Shown here: piece by piece, positions 53,016-62,331 of the stretch
Layout: the number at the start of each line of letters is the position of its first letter
How positions within the stretch are numbered: the stretch's first letter is position 1
Assembly: GCA_029259745.1 (NCBI GenBank)
Contig: JAJDEO010000038.1
Coordinates: 1-62,478, forward strand
Length of the DNA stretch: 62,478 bases
Direction: 5' to 3'
From: Planctomycetota bacterium
GTDB taxonomy: Bacteria; Planctomycetota; B15-G4
Program-made: the position numbers and the translations under genes
Notes under the pieces: generated by a model
The model's input: the letters and a program-made list of their open reading frames with translations, nothing else
Databases searched by the model: none
What the model was told of the DNA's origin: nothing

Positions 53016-55067
53016 ATGTCCAAGCTCATCTGTCTCTTGTTCGCGACGAGCGTTCTTGGCACGGCCGCGTGCGCTGCCGACATCCCGCTCGCCGATCGCC
53101 TTGCGCGCTTCGAGGCGATCGTCGAACGCGAGCGCGTCGATCAACGGATTCCCGGCGTGGCGCTGGGTGTCATCGTCGACGGCGAGATCGTGCTCGCGCG
53201 CGGGCTCGGCCTGCGCGACATCGACGCGAAGGCGCCCGTCACGACGAACACCATCTTCGCCATCGGCTCGTCGACGAAGTCGTTCACGTCCGTGCTCGCG
53301 GCGATGCTCGAAGACGACGGTCTGCTCGACGTCGACGATCCCATCTCGAAGCACTTCCCCGGCGTCGTCCTCGAAGACGGCAACACGCCCACCATCCGCG
53401 ACGCGCTCTCTCACTGCACGGGCCTGGCGCGCATGCCGATGCTCTCGTCCTGCGTCGATCTCGAGCCAGAGGAGATGCTCGAGTTCGTCGCGCGAGCCGA
53501 GCTCGCGGCCCCGTACCGCACCGGCTTCTCGTACTCGAACATCAACTACGCGCTCGCCGGCGAGGCCATCGCACGCGCCGCCGACACCACCTGGCACGAC
53601 CTCGTCCGCGACCGCATCTTCGTGCCTCTCGAGATGACGCGTTCGACGACCACGCTCGCCGACCGCGACGCACTCGACGACGTCTCGATCGGCTACGAAC
53701 CCTTCGATGACGACGACGACAGCCAGGAACCCGCGGTGCACTGGAACCTCGCCTCGATCGCGCCCGCCGGCGCCATCAACGCGAGCCTCGACGACATGCT
53801 GCGCTGGGTCACGTTCCTCCTCGACGACGGCCAGATCGGCGAGACCGATGAACTCGACGACGGCAGCCTCGCTGATATCTGGAAGCTGCATGTCCCGGCG
53901 GGCAGCTACGCGACCGGGTTCTTCACCGAAGAGCGCGACGGCGTTCGGCTCGTCCACCACGGCGGCAACGTCCCGGGCTTCGGCACGCAGGTCGTGCTCA
54001 TGCCGGACGAAGACGCCGCGTTCGTGCTGCTGACAAACGTCATGATCCACCCGCTGCAGTCGTCCGTCATCGACACGGCGGTCCAGTGCCTGTTCGGTGA
54101 CGAGCTGCCGCCCCTCGAGCACGTCGTCGGCAACTACCCGACGGACCTCGCGCGCTACGAGGGCCGCTACTGGTTCGCCCAGAACGGGATCCACATGACC
54201 GCCGCGGCCCAGGACGACAAGCTCTTCCTCGATGTGCCGGGCCAGACGAACTACGAGCTGCTCGCGCCCGACGACGAGGGCAAGTGGTACTTCGCGCTCA
54301 CCGACACGATCGCCGTGTCGTTCGCAGAAGGCGAGGACGAAGCTCCCTTCATGACGATGTTCCAGGCCGGCTTCGAGTTCGAGATGCCGCGTGACGACCC
54401 GCGCGGCGACCCGTCCTACCCGACGGCCGAAGAACTCATCGCGCGCGCCGGACCGCCGTCGGATTCATCGTCCGCGCTGCTCGTCGGCGAGGCCCGCTTC
54501 CCGAGCCAAGGCCTCGTCGGCGACTACGTCGCGCGCATCGGCGAAGGCAACCGCGTGCGCGAGGAGGTGCACTTCGAACGCCTCGGCTCGCTGATCATCG
54601 TCGTCGACGGCAGCGCCGGGTGGAACCTCGATCTCACCGGCCACGTCACGGAGATGGACGGGCACGACGGCGTGCCGAACCTCGCGGGCACGCTGGGCGT
54701 CTTCCAAGGACGCTGGGCGGACATCTACGAGTCGCTCGAAGTCGTCGAGAAGATCGACGTGGACGGCGAGACCGCGTATCGCGTGCTGTGCACGCACGAG
54801 ACCGGCATCACGGACGAGTGCGTGCTCGCCGAAGACGGTCGCGCGCTGTCGACGAAGACGTCGATCGAGATCGGCGCGCTGGGGAGCATGTCCGTCGAGA
54901 CCGTCTACTCCGACTGGCACGAGCAGGACGGACGGATGTATCCACGCTCGGGCGTCTCCGTGGTGATGGGCGTCGGACGCGTGGAGACGGAGTTCACCAC
55001 CTACAAAACCGGCATCACGCTCGACGAGTCGTCCTTCGCGCCGCTCGAAGAGCCGACGGAGCGCTGA
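53016..55067 (+). CDS. Secreted beta-lactamase-fold serine hydrolase with C-terminal domain
   Basis: The product of about 683 residues has a signal peptide (SKLICLLFATSVLGTAACAA). The class-C beta-lactamase/esterase-like domain of residues 25-365 has the Ser-x-x-Lys motif in GSSTKSF, Tyr-Ser-Asn in FSYSNINYALAG and HGG in LVHHGGNVPGF. A following all-beta segment resembles the extension of many such hydrolases. The last 200 residues are a different beta domain (VVEKIDVDGETAYRVLC, YPRSGVSVVM) like those found in other exported proteins with a lipid-binding barrel. Likely an esterase or peptidase rather than a resistance enzyme. The ATG at 53016 lies 37 bases after the cytochrome gene. Confidence 0.86.
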   Translation: MSKLICLLFATSVLGTAACAADIPLADRLARFEAIVERERVDQRIPGVALGVIVDGEIVLARGLGLRDIDAKAPVTTNTIFAIGSSTKSFTSVLAAMLEDDGLLDVDDPISKHFPGVVLEDGNTPTIRDALSHCTGLARMPMLSSCVDLEPEEMLEFVARAELAAPYRTGFSYSNINYALAGEAIARAADTTWHDLVRDRIFVPLEMTRSTTTLADRDALDDVSIGYEPFDDDDDSQEPAVHWNLASIAPAGAINASLDDMLRWVTFLLDDGQIGETDELDDGSLADIWKLHVPAGSYATGFFTEERDGVRLVHHGGNVPGFGTQVVLMPDEDAAFVLLTNVMIHPLQSSVIDTAVQCLFGDELPPLEHVVGNYPTDLARYEGRYWFAQNGIHMTAAAQDDKLFLDVPGQTNYELLAPDDEGKWYFALTDTIAVSFAEGEDEAPFMTMFQAGFEFEMPRDDPRGDPSYPTAEELIARAGPPSDSSSALLVGEARFPSQGLVGDYVARIGEGNRVREEVHFERLGSLIIVVDGSAGWNLDLTGHVTEMDGHDGVPNLAGTLGVFQGRWADIYESLEVVEKIDVDGETAYRVLCTHETGITDECVLAEDGRALSTKTSIEIGALGSMSVETVYSDWHEQDGRMYPRSGVSVVMGVGRVETEFTTYKTGITLDESSFAPLEEPTER

Positions 55068-55171
55068 TCGCCGGGTTGCGCGAGGTCGCAGTCGGACCTT
55101 GCTGGCAGGGCGAGGCTTTCCGACCTGTTTCGGCCGTGCGTCCGCAGCAGATCGTCCGCGGACAATCCGCG

Positions 55172-55987
55172 TTAGCCCAGCCCGCTCGGAACCCAGTGCC
55201 CGTCGTCGCCGCGGTCGGCGTCCATGCTCTCGTAGACATCCACGGCCGCGAGACCGACTTCGATCGCGCGCTCCTGCAGCGGACCGCGCTGGGCCTCCGT
55301 CGCGAAGAGGTTGCGTTCGCGGTTCGCGTAGACGACGCAGACCGTGCCCGCGCGGGCCTTCGCGAGCGACGCCATCGTGAAGAGCGTGCTGCTCTCCATC
55401 TCCATGTTCACGACGCCCTGTCGGCGCAGGTCGTCGACGCGGTTCGGGAAGCGGCTCGGGAAGCGCTCGTCGTCCATGCGGCCCTGCGCGCCATAGAAGC
55501 CCGGCGCCGTGGCCGTCACGCCGACGTGGAAGCGCTGCCCCGAGGCCCGCGCAGCCGAGATCAGCGAGACGATCCATTCGTGATGCGCCACGGCCGGATA
55601 ACCCTCCTCGACGAACGCCAGCGAGGTGTTCTCGAGCCGCAGGGACCCCGTGGAGATGCACAGATCGCCAATGTCCGTTTCCGGCGCGATGCCACCGCAC
55701 GTCCCGATCCGCAGAAACGACGGGCTCTCGACGATGCGGCAGAGCTCCGCGATCGCGATCTCCGTGTTGTCGCAGCCGATCCCGGTCGCCATGACGGACA
55801 GCGGGCGCCCGTTGCGTGACCCCGTGATCGTCACGTATTCGCGGTGAGCGACCTCGGGCTGCGGGTCGTCGAAGCGCTCGGCGATGCGTCGGGCGCGGTC
55901 GGGATCGCCGCACAGGAGGATCGTCGAGGCGACCTCTCCGGGGGCGAGGCCGATGTGATACTGGCGTTCGGAGGGCTGGGCGGGCAT
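55172..55987 (-). CDS. udp: Uridine phosphorylase
   Basis: The 271-residue enzyme splits uridine with phosphate into uracil and ribose-1-phosphate. It has the nucleoside phosphorylase motifs: CGDPDRARRIA for phosphate, RIGTCGGIAPETDIGDL, and NMEMESSTLFTMASL for ribose and base binding. The residue pattern favours uridine over purine nucleosides. It is divergent from nupC with 96 bases between the start codons, which supports joint control of uptake and breakdown. Confidence 0.92.
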   Translation of the reverse strand: MPAQPSERQYHIGLAPGEVASTILLCGDPDRARRIAERFDDPQPEVAHREYVTITGSRNGRPLSVMATGIGCDNTEIAIAELCRIVESPSFLRIGTCGGIAPETDIGDLCISTGSLRLENTSLAFVEEGYPAVAHHEWIVSLISAARASGQRFHVGVTATAPGFYGAQGRMDDERFPSRFPNRVDDLRRQGVVNMEMESSTLFTMASLAKARAGTVCVVYANRERNLFATEAQRGPLQERAIEVGLAAVDVYESMDADRGDDGHWVPSGLG

Positions 55988-56083
55988 CTTCTTTCACTTC
56001 ACCCCGCACCGCTCCGGGCGGCGCTGGCGCGGGGTTGCCAGGGCTGCCGGTCCTCGTGACCGCCGAGACTTCGAGGACGAGAC

Positions 56084-57394
56084 ATGACGATACTTCGCGC
56101 GCTGCTCGGTTTGGCGTTCTTCTGCCTGGTCTCCTGGATCCTTTCGAGCCACCGCCGGCGCTTTCCGTGGCGGGTGGTCTTTGGCGGGCTGATCATCCAG
56201 GTGGCTCTGGCGGGCCTGATCCTCGGGACGGGCCCGGGACGCGCGCTGTTCGAAACCTGCGCCGACTTCGTCAAGAAGCTCATTTCGCTCGCTCAGCCGG
56301 GCGCCGAGATGGTTTTCGGCCCGCTCGCCGACCCCGCCAAGATGGGCGAGGTCTTCGGCCCTGAGAACGGCTTCGTCCTCGCATTCGCGGGCTCGGGACT
56401 GATCGTCATCCTGTTCTTCTCGGCGCTGATGTCGATCCTCTACCACCTCGGCGTGATGCAGGTGCTCATCTGGCTCCTCGCGCGCTCACTGAGCGTCGTA
56501 CTGGGCGTCTCAGGTGCCGAGGCCATGGCGATGGCGGCCAACGTCTTCGTCGGCCAAACGGAAGCCCCGCTCGTCGTGAAGCCGTACATCTCCGGCATGA
56601 CGCGGTCGGAACTCAACGCGATGATGACGGGTGGTTTCGCGACAATTGCGGGGTCGGTGATGGCCGTTTACATCGGGTTCCTCGGTGACGAGTACGGGCC
56701 ACATCTGCTCACCGCGTCCGTGATGTCAGCCCCTGCAGCGTTCTTGATCGCGAAGATCATGCAGCCGGAAACGGAGATCTCGACGACGGCGGGCAAGGTC
56801 GAGCTGAAGATCGAGCGGAGCGCGAGCAACGTCGTCGAGGCGGCGGCCAACGGCACGTCGGACGGGCTGAGCCTGTGGCTCAACGTCATCGCGATGCTCG
56901 TCGCGTTCGTCGCTCTCGTGAACTTCGTCGACTGGCCACTCGAGTGGTTCTCGGGCGTGATGCATGACATGGGCTTGCTCAGCGCCGACGTCACCATCTC
57001 GCTCCAGCTGCTGTTCGGGAAGGTCTTCGCGCCCGTCGCTTGGGTGATGGGCGTGGAAGGCTGGCACGACTGCGAGCTCTTCGGTGCCCTGCTCGGCTCG
57101 AAGGTGGCCGTCAACGAGTTCGTCGCGTTCGCGCAGATGATCGACATGAGCGACGCGGACGCCATGGCCGCAGGTACCGAGGGTGCGTTCCAACACGCGC
57201 GCTCGGCCAAGATGGCCGCCTACGCGCTGTGCGGCTTCGCGAACTTCGCGTCGATCGGCATCCAGCTCGGCGGGATCTCGCCGCTGGCGCCCGACCGCAA
57301 GAAGGACCTTGCCCAGCTCGCCATGCGCGCGATGCTCGGTGGCGCCTTCGCCTCCTGGATGACGGCAACGATCGCGGGCGCGTTCCTCGACTGA
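56084..57394 (+). CDS. nupC: Concentrative nucleoside transporter (NupC/CNT family)
   Basis: The 436-residue membrane protein imports nucleosides with a cation. It shows the CNT layout: about ten hydrophobic segments plus the conserved GQTEAPLVVKPYI (helical hairpin that binds ribose), SELNAMMTGGFATIAGSVMA and LLGSKVAVNEFVAF, and the last core stretch ALCGFANFASIGIQLGGI. The basic N-terminal loop SSHRRRFPWR is typical. The ATG at 56084 follows gaggacgaga. With cdd and udp it forms a pyrimidine nucleoside uptake and salvage set. Confidence 0.94.
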   Translation: MTILRALLGLAFFCLVSWILSSHRRRFPWRVVFGGLIIQVALAGLILGTGPGRALFETCADFVKKLISLAQPGAEMVFGPLADPAKMGEVFGPENGFVLAFAGSGLIVILFFSALMSILYHLGVMQVLIWLLARSLSVVLGVSGAEAMAMAANVFVGQTEAPLVVKPYISGMTRSELNAMMTGGFATIAGSVMAVYIGFLGDEYGPHLLTASVMSAPAAFLIAKIMQPETEISTTAGKVELKIERSASNVVEAAANGTSDGLSLWLNVIAMLVAFVALVNFVDWPLEWFSGVMHDMGLLSADVTISLQLLFGKVFAPVAWVMGVEGWHDCELFGALLGSKVAVNEFVAFAQMIDMSDADAMAAGTEGAFQHARSAKMAAYALCGFANFASIGIQLGGISPLAPDRKKDLAQLAMRAMLGGAFASWMTATIAGAFLD

Positions 57395-57424
57395 CGCACG
57401 CGCGGCGTGGCCGAGCACCGACGC

Positions 57425-58078
57425 TCAGCCGTCGTCGATCGTGAAGTCGAGCGAGCGCTGCTCGGCCGCGGCGAGCGTCACGCTGGCGACGGCGAGCGGC
57501 GCGGCACTGTCGTCGCCCCCGAACCCACTCCAGTCACCCGGGCGAACTTCGACGTGGTACGTGCCCGCCACGAGGCTCTTCGCGTCGTAGGCGCAGACCT
57601 TGCTCGACGCGACAGTGATCGCGTCACGTGCACTCTGCTCGTAGGCACAAACCATCGCCTCGTCATCCGCGGCCCGTCCGGGAGCGACAGCGTGCCCGCG
57701 AGACGCGCCCCGTCAGTGTCCTCGAGCCCGAGGCCTTCATCTTCGCGGTCCAGCGCCGTGGGTCGCAGTGACGAGCGCGTCCCGACCACCGTCGCAGGCC
57801 GTGACGCGGCCGCTGATGCGCGTCTCGGCGCGGCTCGATCACGCACAGAACGAAGCGCTCGCGGAAGTCTTCGGAACGACCCGCGCAGATCCGACGCGAG
57901 CGGTCGGGTGGGCACCCACCTTCTCACCGTGACCGCGTTCGTGGGTGGCGCGCGCCGGCGCGTACGCAGTCACCTGTCCCTGGGATCTGCCGGTCGTCGC
58001 CCGCAGCATGCCTCCCCACAACGACACCGACCCCGCCACGCGTTGCGCGACGGGGCCGGTGAACGATCGCAACAGCAC
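57425..58078 (-). pseudogene. Frameshifted remnant of a beta-domain (regulatory-like) exported protein
   Basis: The 76-residue end (from 57655 down to 57425) is a well-biased coding stretch with a carboxypeptidase-regulatory-like strand pattern, SLVAGTYHVEVRPGD and RSLDFTIDDG. Upstream on the same strand, pieces in the other two frames continue the same kind of sequence (RISGRVTACDGG, then LEDTDGARLAGTLSLPDG). No single frame joins them, so at least two frameshifts or deletions have broken the gene. It lies between nupC and the large exported protein gene. Confidence 0.5.
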
Positions 58079-58101
58079 TTACGCGCTGCGGCGACTCTTC
58101 A

Positions 58102-60414
58102 TCACGACTGGATGATCTGGATGGCGTTCGTCGCCGAGAAGCCCTTCGGGCCACCCGCGTCGACGTTCCAGCTCTGAAGCGTGATCGGGAAGCCAGCCGG
58201 CACACCCGCGATCCACGGCGCCGTGATCTGGAACCCACCCTGCGCATCGATCGGCAGCGTGAAGATCGAGTCGGGCTGCGGGCAAAGCGTGCCGCCCTTG
58301 AACGGGGCGTTGATCTGCGCGAGACCGACGACGAGGTTCGTCAGCGAGCTCGGGATGTGATCACTCCACGTCAGCGTGATGTTCTCACCCGGGATCAGCA
58401 GACCTTCACCAGCGAGACGCGGATCGGTCGTACCCGCAAGACTCTTGCCGAGGTTGGGCCACTGGACGTTGCCGATGTAGAGAAGGGCCGTGTAGTCCTC
58501 GTCGACGCCACCGTTGAAGCACGTGGTGAAGTCGCCATCACCGTCGCGGTCGTAGGCGATGCCGGCGTTGATGACCATGCCGCCAAGCGAGCGCGGGTCG
58601 GCCGGATCGAGACCAGCCGTCGACTGGTCGTTGAACGCGAACGAACCCATGTTGCCCGAGAAGGCCGTGCCCGACGACACCGAGTTGCTGTCGGCGATAC
58701 CGAGGAAGCGCACCTGCCAATCGGTCTCACTGTTCACGCCCGTGAAGACGTTACCCGTCGTCGTGACGAGCTCGAGACCGTAGCTGAACGATGCCGGATC
58801 GTAGACGGCGCGCAGGAGCGCGACGTCGAAGTCACTGCCACCGACATCGAGGAAGAGTTCGACCGAGGCGAGGAACCAGACGTTACCGACGCCATCGATC
58901 ATCGGCGACGACACCGACGGGCCGAACGGCGCGCCACCGGTGACGTTGTCGAGCGTGACCATGCGACCGATGATGTCACCATCTTCGTTCTCGATCGGCT
59001 TACCCGAACCCGAGATGCCCGTGGTGCCATCGTTGTAGCCGGCCATCGTCCACTCGATCGCACCCGTCGAAGGCGTGACGCGCGCGACGGCGATGTAGTT
59101 GATCGGCCAGTTGGCGCCACCATCCGACGGGTGGTCGGCCTGGGCAGCAGCGATGAGGCGACCGGCCTGGTCGATACCAAGCGCGACCTGACCATTGCCA
59201 CCGCGGAACGGGACCTGGCTGTGGTAGTTGTCGAACTCACCCGAGTTGTCAGCGAACGCCGTGAGGTTGTCCGTGACGATCGGCGGAAGCGTGAGCGCAA
59301 GCGGCGTGCCCTCGACATCCGTGTTGTTGTCGAGACCCCAGATGTTGAGCGTCGTCGCATCGCCACCGGCGTTCAGGCCGAGGATCCCCGCGACACCGAG
59401 CGTGCTGTCGAAGCCGAGAGCAGCACTCGTGAAGTTCTGCGGCATGTAAGAGACGGTGCCGCGCTGATCGGTGATGCCGGCCGCGAGATGCGAGCTGTCG
59501 CTGACAACCGTGCCACCGAAGTTCTCACGCACGAACTCACCGTTGAAGTTGCCGCCGATGTAGCGCGACTGAGCACCCGTGACCTGCGACGGGATGAGCG
59601 TCGGCGTCGCGTGGGTGTCGGGGCTCTGGAGGATGAGGTCCGTAGCGTCGCGGCTACCGGCCGTGTCGCTGATGACGTTCAGAACCGCCGGGTTCCGGTT
59701 CGCCGTGTTGACGCGGAAGATGTAGTCGTCGGCGCTGAGCGGGGCGAACCCGCAGGAAGCTGCGCCGCTGAAGTTGTCGGCGCGCACCACGACATCACCG
59801 TTCGAATCGACACCGCCGAGACCGAGCTGCGAGAGGTCGCTGAAGGGATCGCAGCTGTTCGTGGCAGCAACGACGCGCGAGACGTAGAGACGACCCGGGA
59901 CGGCCGGCGCGTAGTTGACGCGAGCCGCCGTGAGGCCGTTGTAGGACGAACCACCATCGGTCGTCCCGAACTCAGCGAACGCGACACCGAACTGGTTCGT
60001 GTTGACCGTCGTCGTCGCAGCCGAACCGGGCGTGTTGATCGCGGCGACGTTGTTCACGCCGAAACCGGGACCACGCCAAGCCGAGTACGAAGCGAAGGGA
60101 AGCCCGACGTTCGTGAGCAGCGTCTGGCTGATTGCCTGTGACGACATGCCACTCGAGAAGAAGCCGACGTTCGAGCGGTTCGGCTTCAGGATCGGGGCGA
60201 TACCCCAGCGCGTGCCGAGCGAGGCGTTGAAGGGAGTGAGGTCGACAACGAAGTTGTCGGCCTGTTCGGTGCCGCCCGCCGTCGAGGCGTCGGACCACGG
60301 GGAGACGGCATCGCCGTCACAGGTGTTGATCGAAACGCTGTCCTGAGCTGCTGCAGTGGCCGAGAGGGCACAGCCGGCAAGGACCAGCGAGAAGCGCCGC
60401 GAGAGCGTGCTCAT
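58102..60414 (-). CDS. Large exported protein with KGGTLCP C-terminal domain
   Basis: The product of about 770 residues has a signal peptide (STLSRRFSLVLAGCALSATAAA) and a long, beta-rich body with many Asn, Gly, Ser and Thr and few charged residues. Blocks such as GVDSNGDVVVRADNFSGA and RDGDGDFTTCFNGGVDEDYT look like calcium-binding or propeller turns. I recognise no enzyme motif. The last 105 residues are the shared module: GENITLTWSD, PFKGGTLCP, LQSWNVDAGGPKGF and the end SATNAIQIIQS. The ATG at 60414 follows ggaagacagc closely; an ATG at 60426 adds four residues. It resembles abundant surface proteins of planctomycetes in composition. Confidence 0.8.
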   Translation of the reverse strand: MSTLSRRFSLVLAGCALSATAAAQDSVSINTCDGDAVSPWSDASTAGGTEQADNFVVDLTPFNASLGTRWGIAPILKPNRSNVGFFSSGMSSQAISQTLLTNVGLPFASYSAWRGPGFGVNNVAAINTPGSAATTTVNTNQFGVAFAEFGTTDGGSSYNGLTAARVNYAPAVPGRLYVSRVVAATNSCDPFSDLSQLGLGGVDSNGDVVVRADNFSGAASCGFAPLSADDYIFRVNTANRNPAVLNVISDTAGSRDATDLILQSPDTHATPTLIPSQVTGAQSRYIGGNFNGEFVRENFGGTVVSDSSHLAAGITDQRGTVSYMPQNFTSAALGFDSTLGVAGILGLNAGGDATTLNIWGLDNNTDVEGTPLALTLPPIVTDNLTAFADNSGEFDNYHSQVPFRGGNGQVALGIDQAGRLIAAAQADHPSDGGANWPINYIAVARVTPSTGAIEWTMAGYNDGTTGISGSGKPIENEDGDIIGRMVTLDNVTGGAPFGPSVSSPMIDGVGNVWFLASVELFLDVGGSDFDVALLRAVYDPASFSYGLELVTTTGNVFTGVNSETDWQVRFLGIADSNSVSSGTAFSGNMGSFAFNDQSTAGLDPADPRSLGGMVINAGIAYDRDGDGDFTTCFNGGVDEDYTALLYIGNVQWPNLGKSLAGTTDPRLAGEGLLIPGENITLTWSDHIPSSLTNLVVGLAQINAPFKGGTLCPQPDSIFTLPIDAQGGFQITAPWIAGVPAGFPITLQSWNVDAGGPKGFSATNAIQIIQS

Positions 60415-60771
60415 GCTGTCTTCCAAGTTGGAGAGGGTGCGATAGCCCGTGAACCCCGGGTGTGTGCCGGTGGTTTCACGTGCACGCGAATCATTGAGCC
60501 CTTAGCGTCCGCAGAGGTCGGGAAGGCTTGATTCGTGGTTCGTGAAAATTCCGGGTCATGCTACGTCGAACCACCGCATTCGCCTACCCCTGCAAGCAAC
60601 AATCGCGCTCCATGAGAGGGTAACATTGCGCAACGTACACGGTATGACGTGGTGCGTGCGCTCCATGTACGGCACACTAAGTTCATCCTGACCACCCGGG
60701 AAGCGCCGTCATCACTGAAGACGCCGTGTCGCCCCACAATGGGAAAAGTCCTGCACGGACCTAGGCACCCT
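60415..60771. other. Divergent intergenic region upstream of the sigma-54 activator
   Basis: About 357 bases separate the exported protein gene and the activator gene. This region is relatively AT-rich and must contain both promoters. I looked for a sigma-54 promoter (GG and GC boxes 10 bases apart) and did not find a convincing one on either strand. Confidence 0.5.
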
Positions 60772-62328
60772 ATGACCACAATGCACGTACAGCCTCTGTT
60801 CGAGCCCTCAGAGGGGCCTTTCGTCGACGCGATCGCCGCGCTCGCCTACGTCAACCCGTTCCTTCCCGAGCGTGACGCCGCGGAGCGACTCGCCCTCGGC
60901 GACAATTACGACGACACGTCACCGTCGTGGGTGCTCGAGCCCAGCGCGCGCGCCGAGCACCACAACATCACGGCCATGACGCGTCGCACCTCGGCGATCG
61001 TTGAAGCGGCCCTCGCGCGCCTCGAGGCTGGTGCCACGCCCACCCCCGAGGAGCTGGCGTCCTTCGAGACCCTGGCCCTGTTCCACCTCTATCACCACTT
61101 CCGGGCCCCTGTCGTCAGCGCGATCGAGGCCGGCACCGCCGATGTGCCGTTCTACGAGACCTTCGCCCCCCAGGCCGAGCGGCTCCTCCATGCCGGTGGC
61201 CAACGCCTCCCCGGCGGCTACGACCCACCCCACGTCCTCGCCTACATCTTCCAGGTCGGCCGCGCCTTCCATCACATCTCGCAGTCGATCCACGGGCGCT
61301 CGGCCCCGGCCATCGCCCTGCGCGCCGAGATCTGGCAGTCGATCTTCACGCACGACCTGCGCCGCTACCTGCGCGCCCTGTCCGGGCGCATGTCCGAGAT
61401 CTCGACGCTCATCACGGGACCCTCCGGGACGGGCAAGGAGCTCGTCGCGCGCGCCATCGGCCTCTCGGGCTACATCCCCTTCGATGCGCGCACGCAGTCG
61501 TTCCGTCAACCGTTCCACGAACTCTTCCGTGCTCTGAACCTCAGCGCGCTGTCGACGCATGTGATCGAGGCCGAGCTGTTCGGGTATCGGCGCGGCGCCT
61601 TCACGGGTGCCACCGAAGATCGACGCGGTTGGTTCGACGCCATCGGTCCGCTCGGCACCGTGTTCCTCGATGAGATCGGCGAGATCGAAGCCTCGATCCA
61701 GGTCAAGCTGCTGCGCGTCCTCCAGACACGAACGTTCCACCGCTTGGGGGACACGCGCGAACGCACATTCGAAGGCAAGGTCATGTGCGCAACGAACCGC
61801 GACCTTGCCGCTGAGATGCGCGCCGGACGTTTCCGCGAGGACCTCTTCTATCGCATCTGCTCGGACCGCATCGTCACGCCATCACTCGCCGACCAACTCC
61901 GCGACGCGCCCGACGAACTCGAGCATCTCGTCGCGCACGTCACGGAGCGCCTCGCGGGCGCTGATGAAGCCGAACGCCTGACAGCCGAGGCCGTGACGTG
62001 GATCGCCGCGCACTTGCCCGACGACTACGCGTGGCCGGGCAACTTCCGTGAGCTCGAACAGTGCGTGCGGAACATCATGATCCGCGGGCGCTACGAACCG
62101 GCTGCTGGAGAGCCGGTGTCAAGCGACCCGCTCGCTCCGTGGGTCGCTTCGATTCGACGCGGGGAACACACCGCGGAGGAACTCCTCGCCGGCTACTGCA
62201 CGCTCGTCTACAGCATCGTCGGCAGCTACGAAGGGGCCGCACGTGCCCTGGGAATCGACCGCCGGACCGTCAAGGCGAAGCTCGACAACGCGCTGCTTGC
62301 ACGGCTCCGGAGCGACGTCCTCCAGTAG
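60772..62328 (+). CDS. Sigma-54-dependent transcriptional activator without receiver domain
   Basis: The product of about 518 residues has an uncharacterised helical N-terminal domain of about 200 residues. The AAA+ activator domain follows with Walker A GPSGTGK (216-222), the sigma-54 contact loop GAFTGA (275-280) and Walker B VFLDEIGE. It ends with a Fis-type helix-turn-helix (EGAARALGIDRRTVKAK). There is no phosphoacceptor receiver, GAF or PAS domain that I can recognise, so the signal it senses is unknown. The start is uncertain: ATG 60772 or 60781 fit best and no strong ribosome-binding site is present; an upstream in-frame start at 60649 exists. It is divergent from the exported KGGTLCP protein and may control it. 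Confidence 0.87.
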   Translation: MTTMHVQPLFEPSEGPFVDAIAALAYVNPFLPERDAAERLALGDNYDDTSPSWVLEPSARAEHHNITAMTRRTSAIVEAALARLEAGATPTPEELASFETLALFHLYHHFRAPVVSAIEAGTADVPFYETFAPQAERLLHAGGQRLPGGYDPPHVLAYIFQVGRAFHHISQSIHGRSAPAIALRAEIWQSIFTHDLRRYLRALSGRMSEISTLITGPSGTGKELVARAIGLSGYIPFDARTQSFRQPFHELFRALNLSALSTHVIEAELFGYRRGAFTGATEDRRGWFDAIGPLGTVFLDEIGEIEASIQVKLLRVLQTRTFHRLGDTRERTFEGKVMCATNRDLAAEMRAGRFREDLFYRICSDRIVTPSLADQLRDAPDELEHLVAHVTERLAGADEAERLTAEAVTWIAAHLPDDYAWPGNFRELEQCVRNIMIRGRYEPAAGEPVSSDPLAPWVASIRRGEHTAEELLAGYCTLVYSIVGSYEGAARALGIDRRTVKAKLDNALLARLRSDVLQ

Positions 62329-62331
62329 CCT

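Noticed and set aside
53016..55067. Antibiotic-resistance beta-lactamase
   Set aside because: The motifs Ser-x-x-Lys, Tyr-Ser-Asn and HGG show the fold, but the large extra domains and context fit the general esterase/peptidase group better than a resistance enzyme.
58357..60141. A 594-codon plus-strand frame antisense to the exported KGGTLCP protein
   Set aside because: The product is a low-complexity mix of Arg, Asp, Glu and Val; the minus-strand protein has a signal peptide and the shared C-terminal module.
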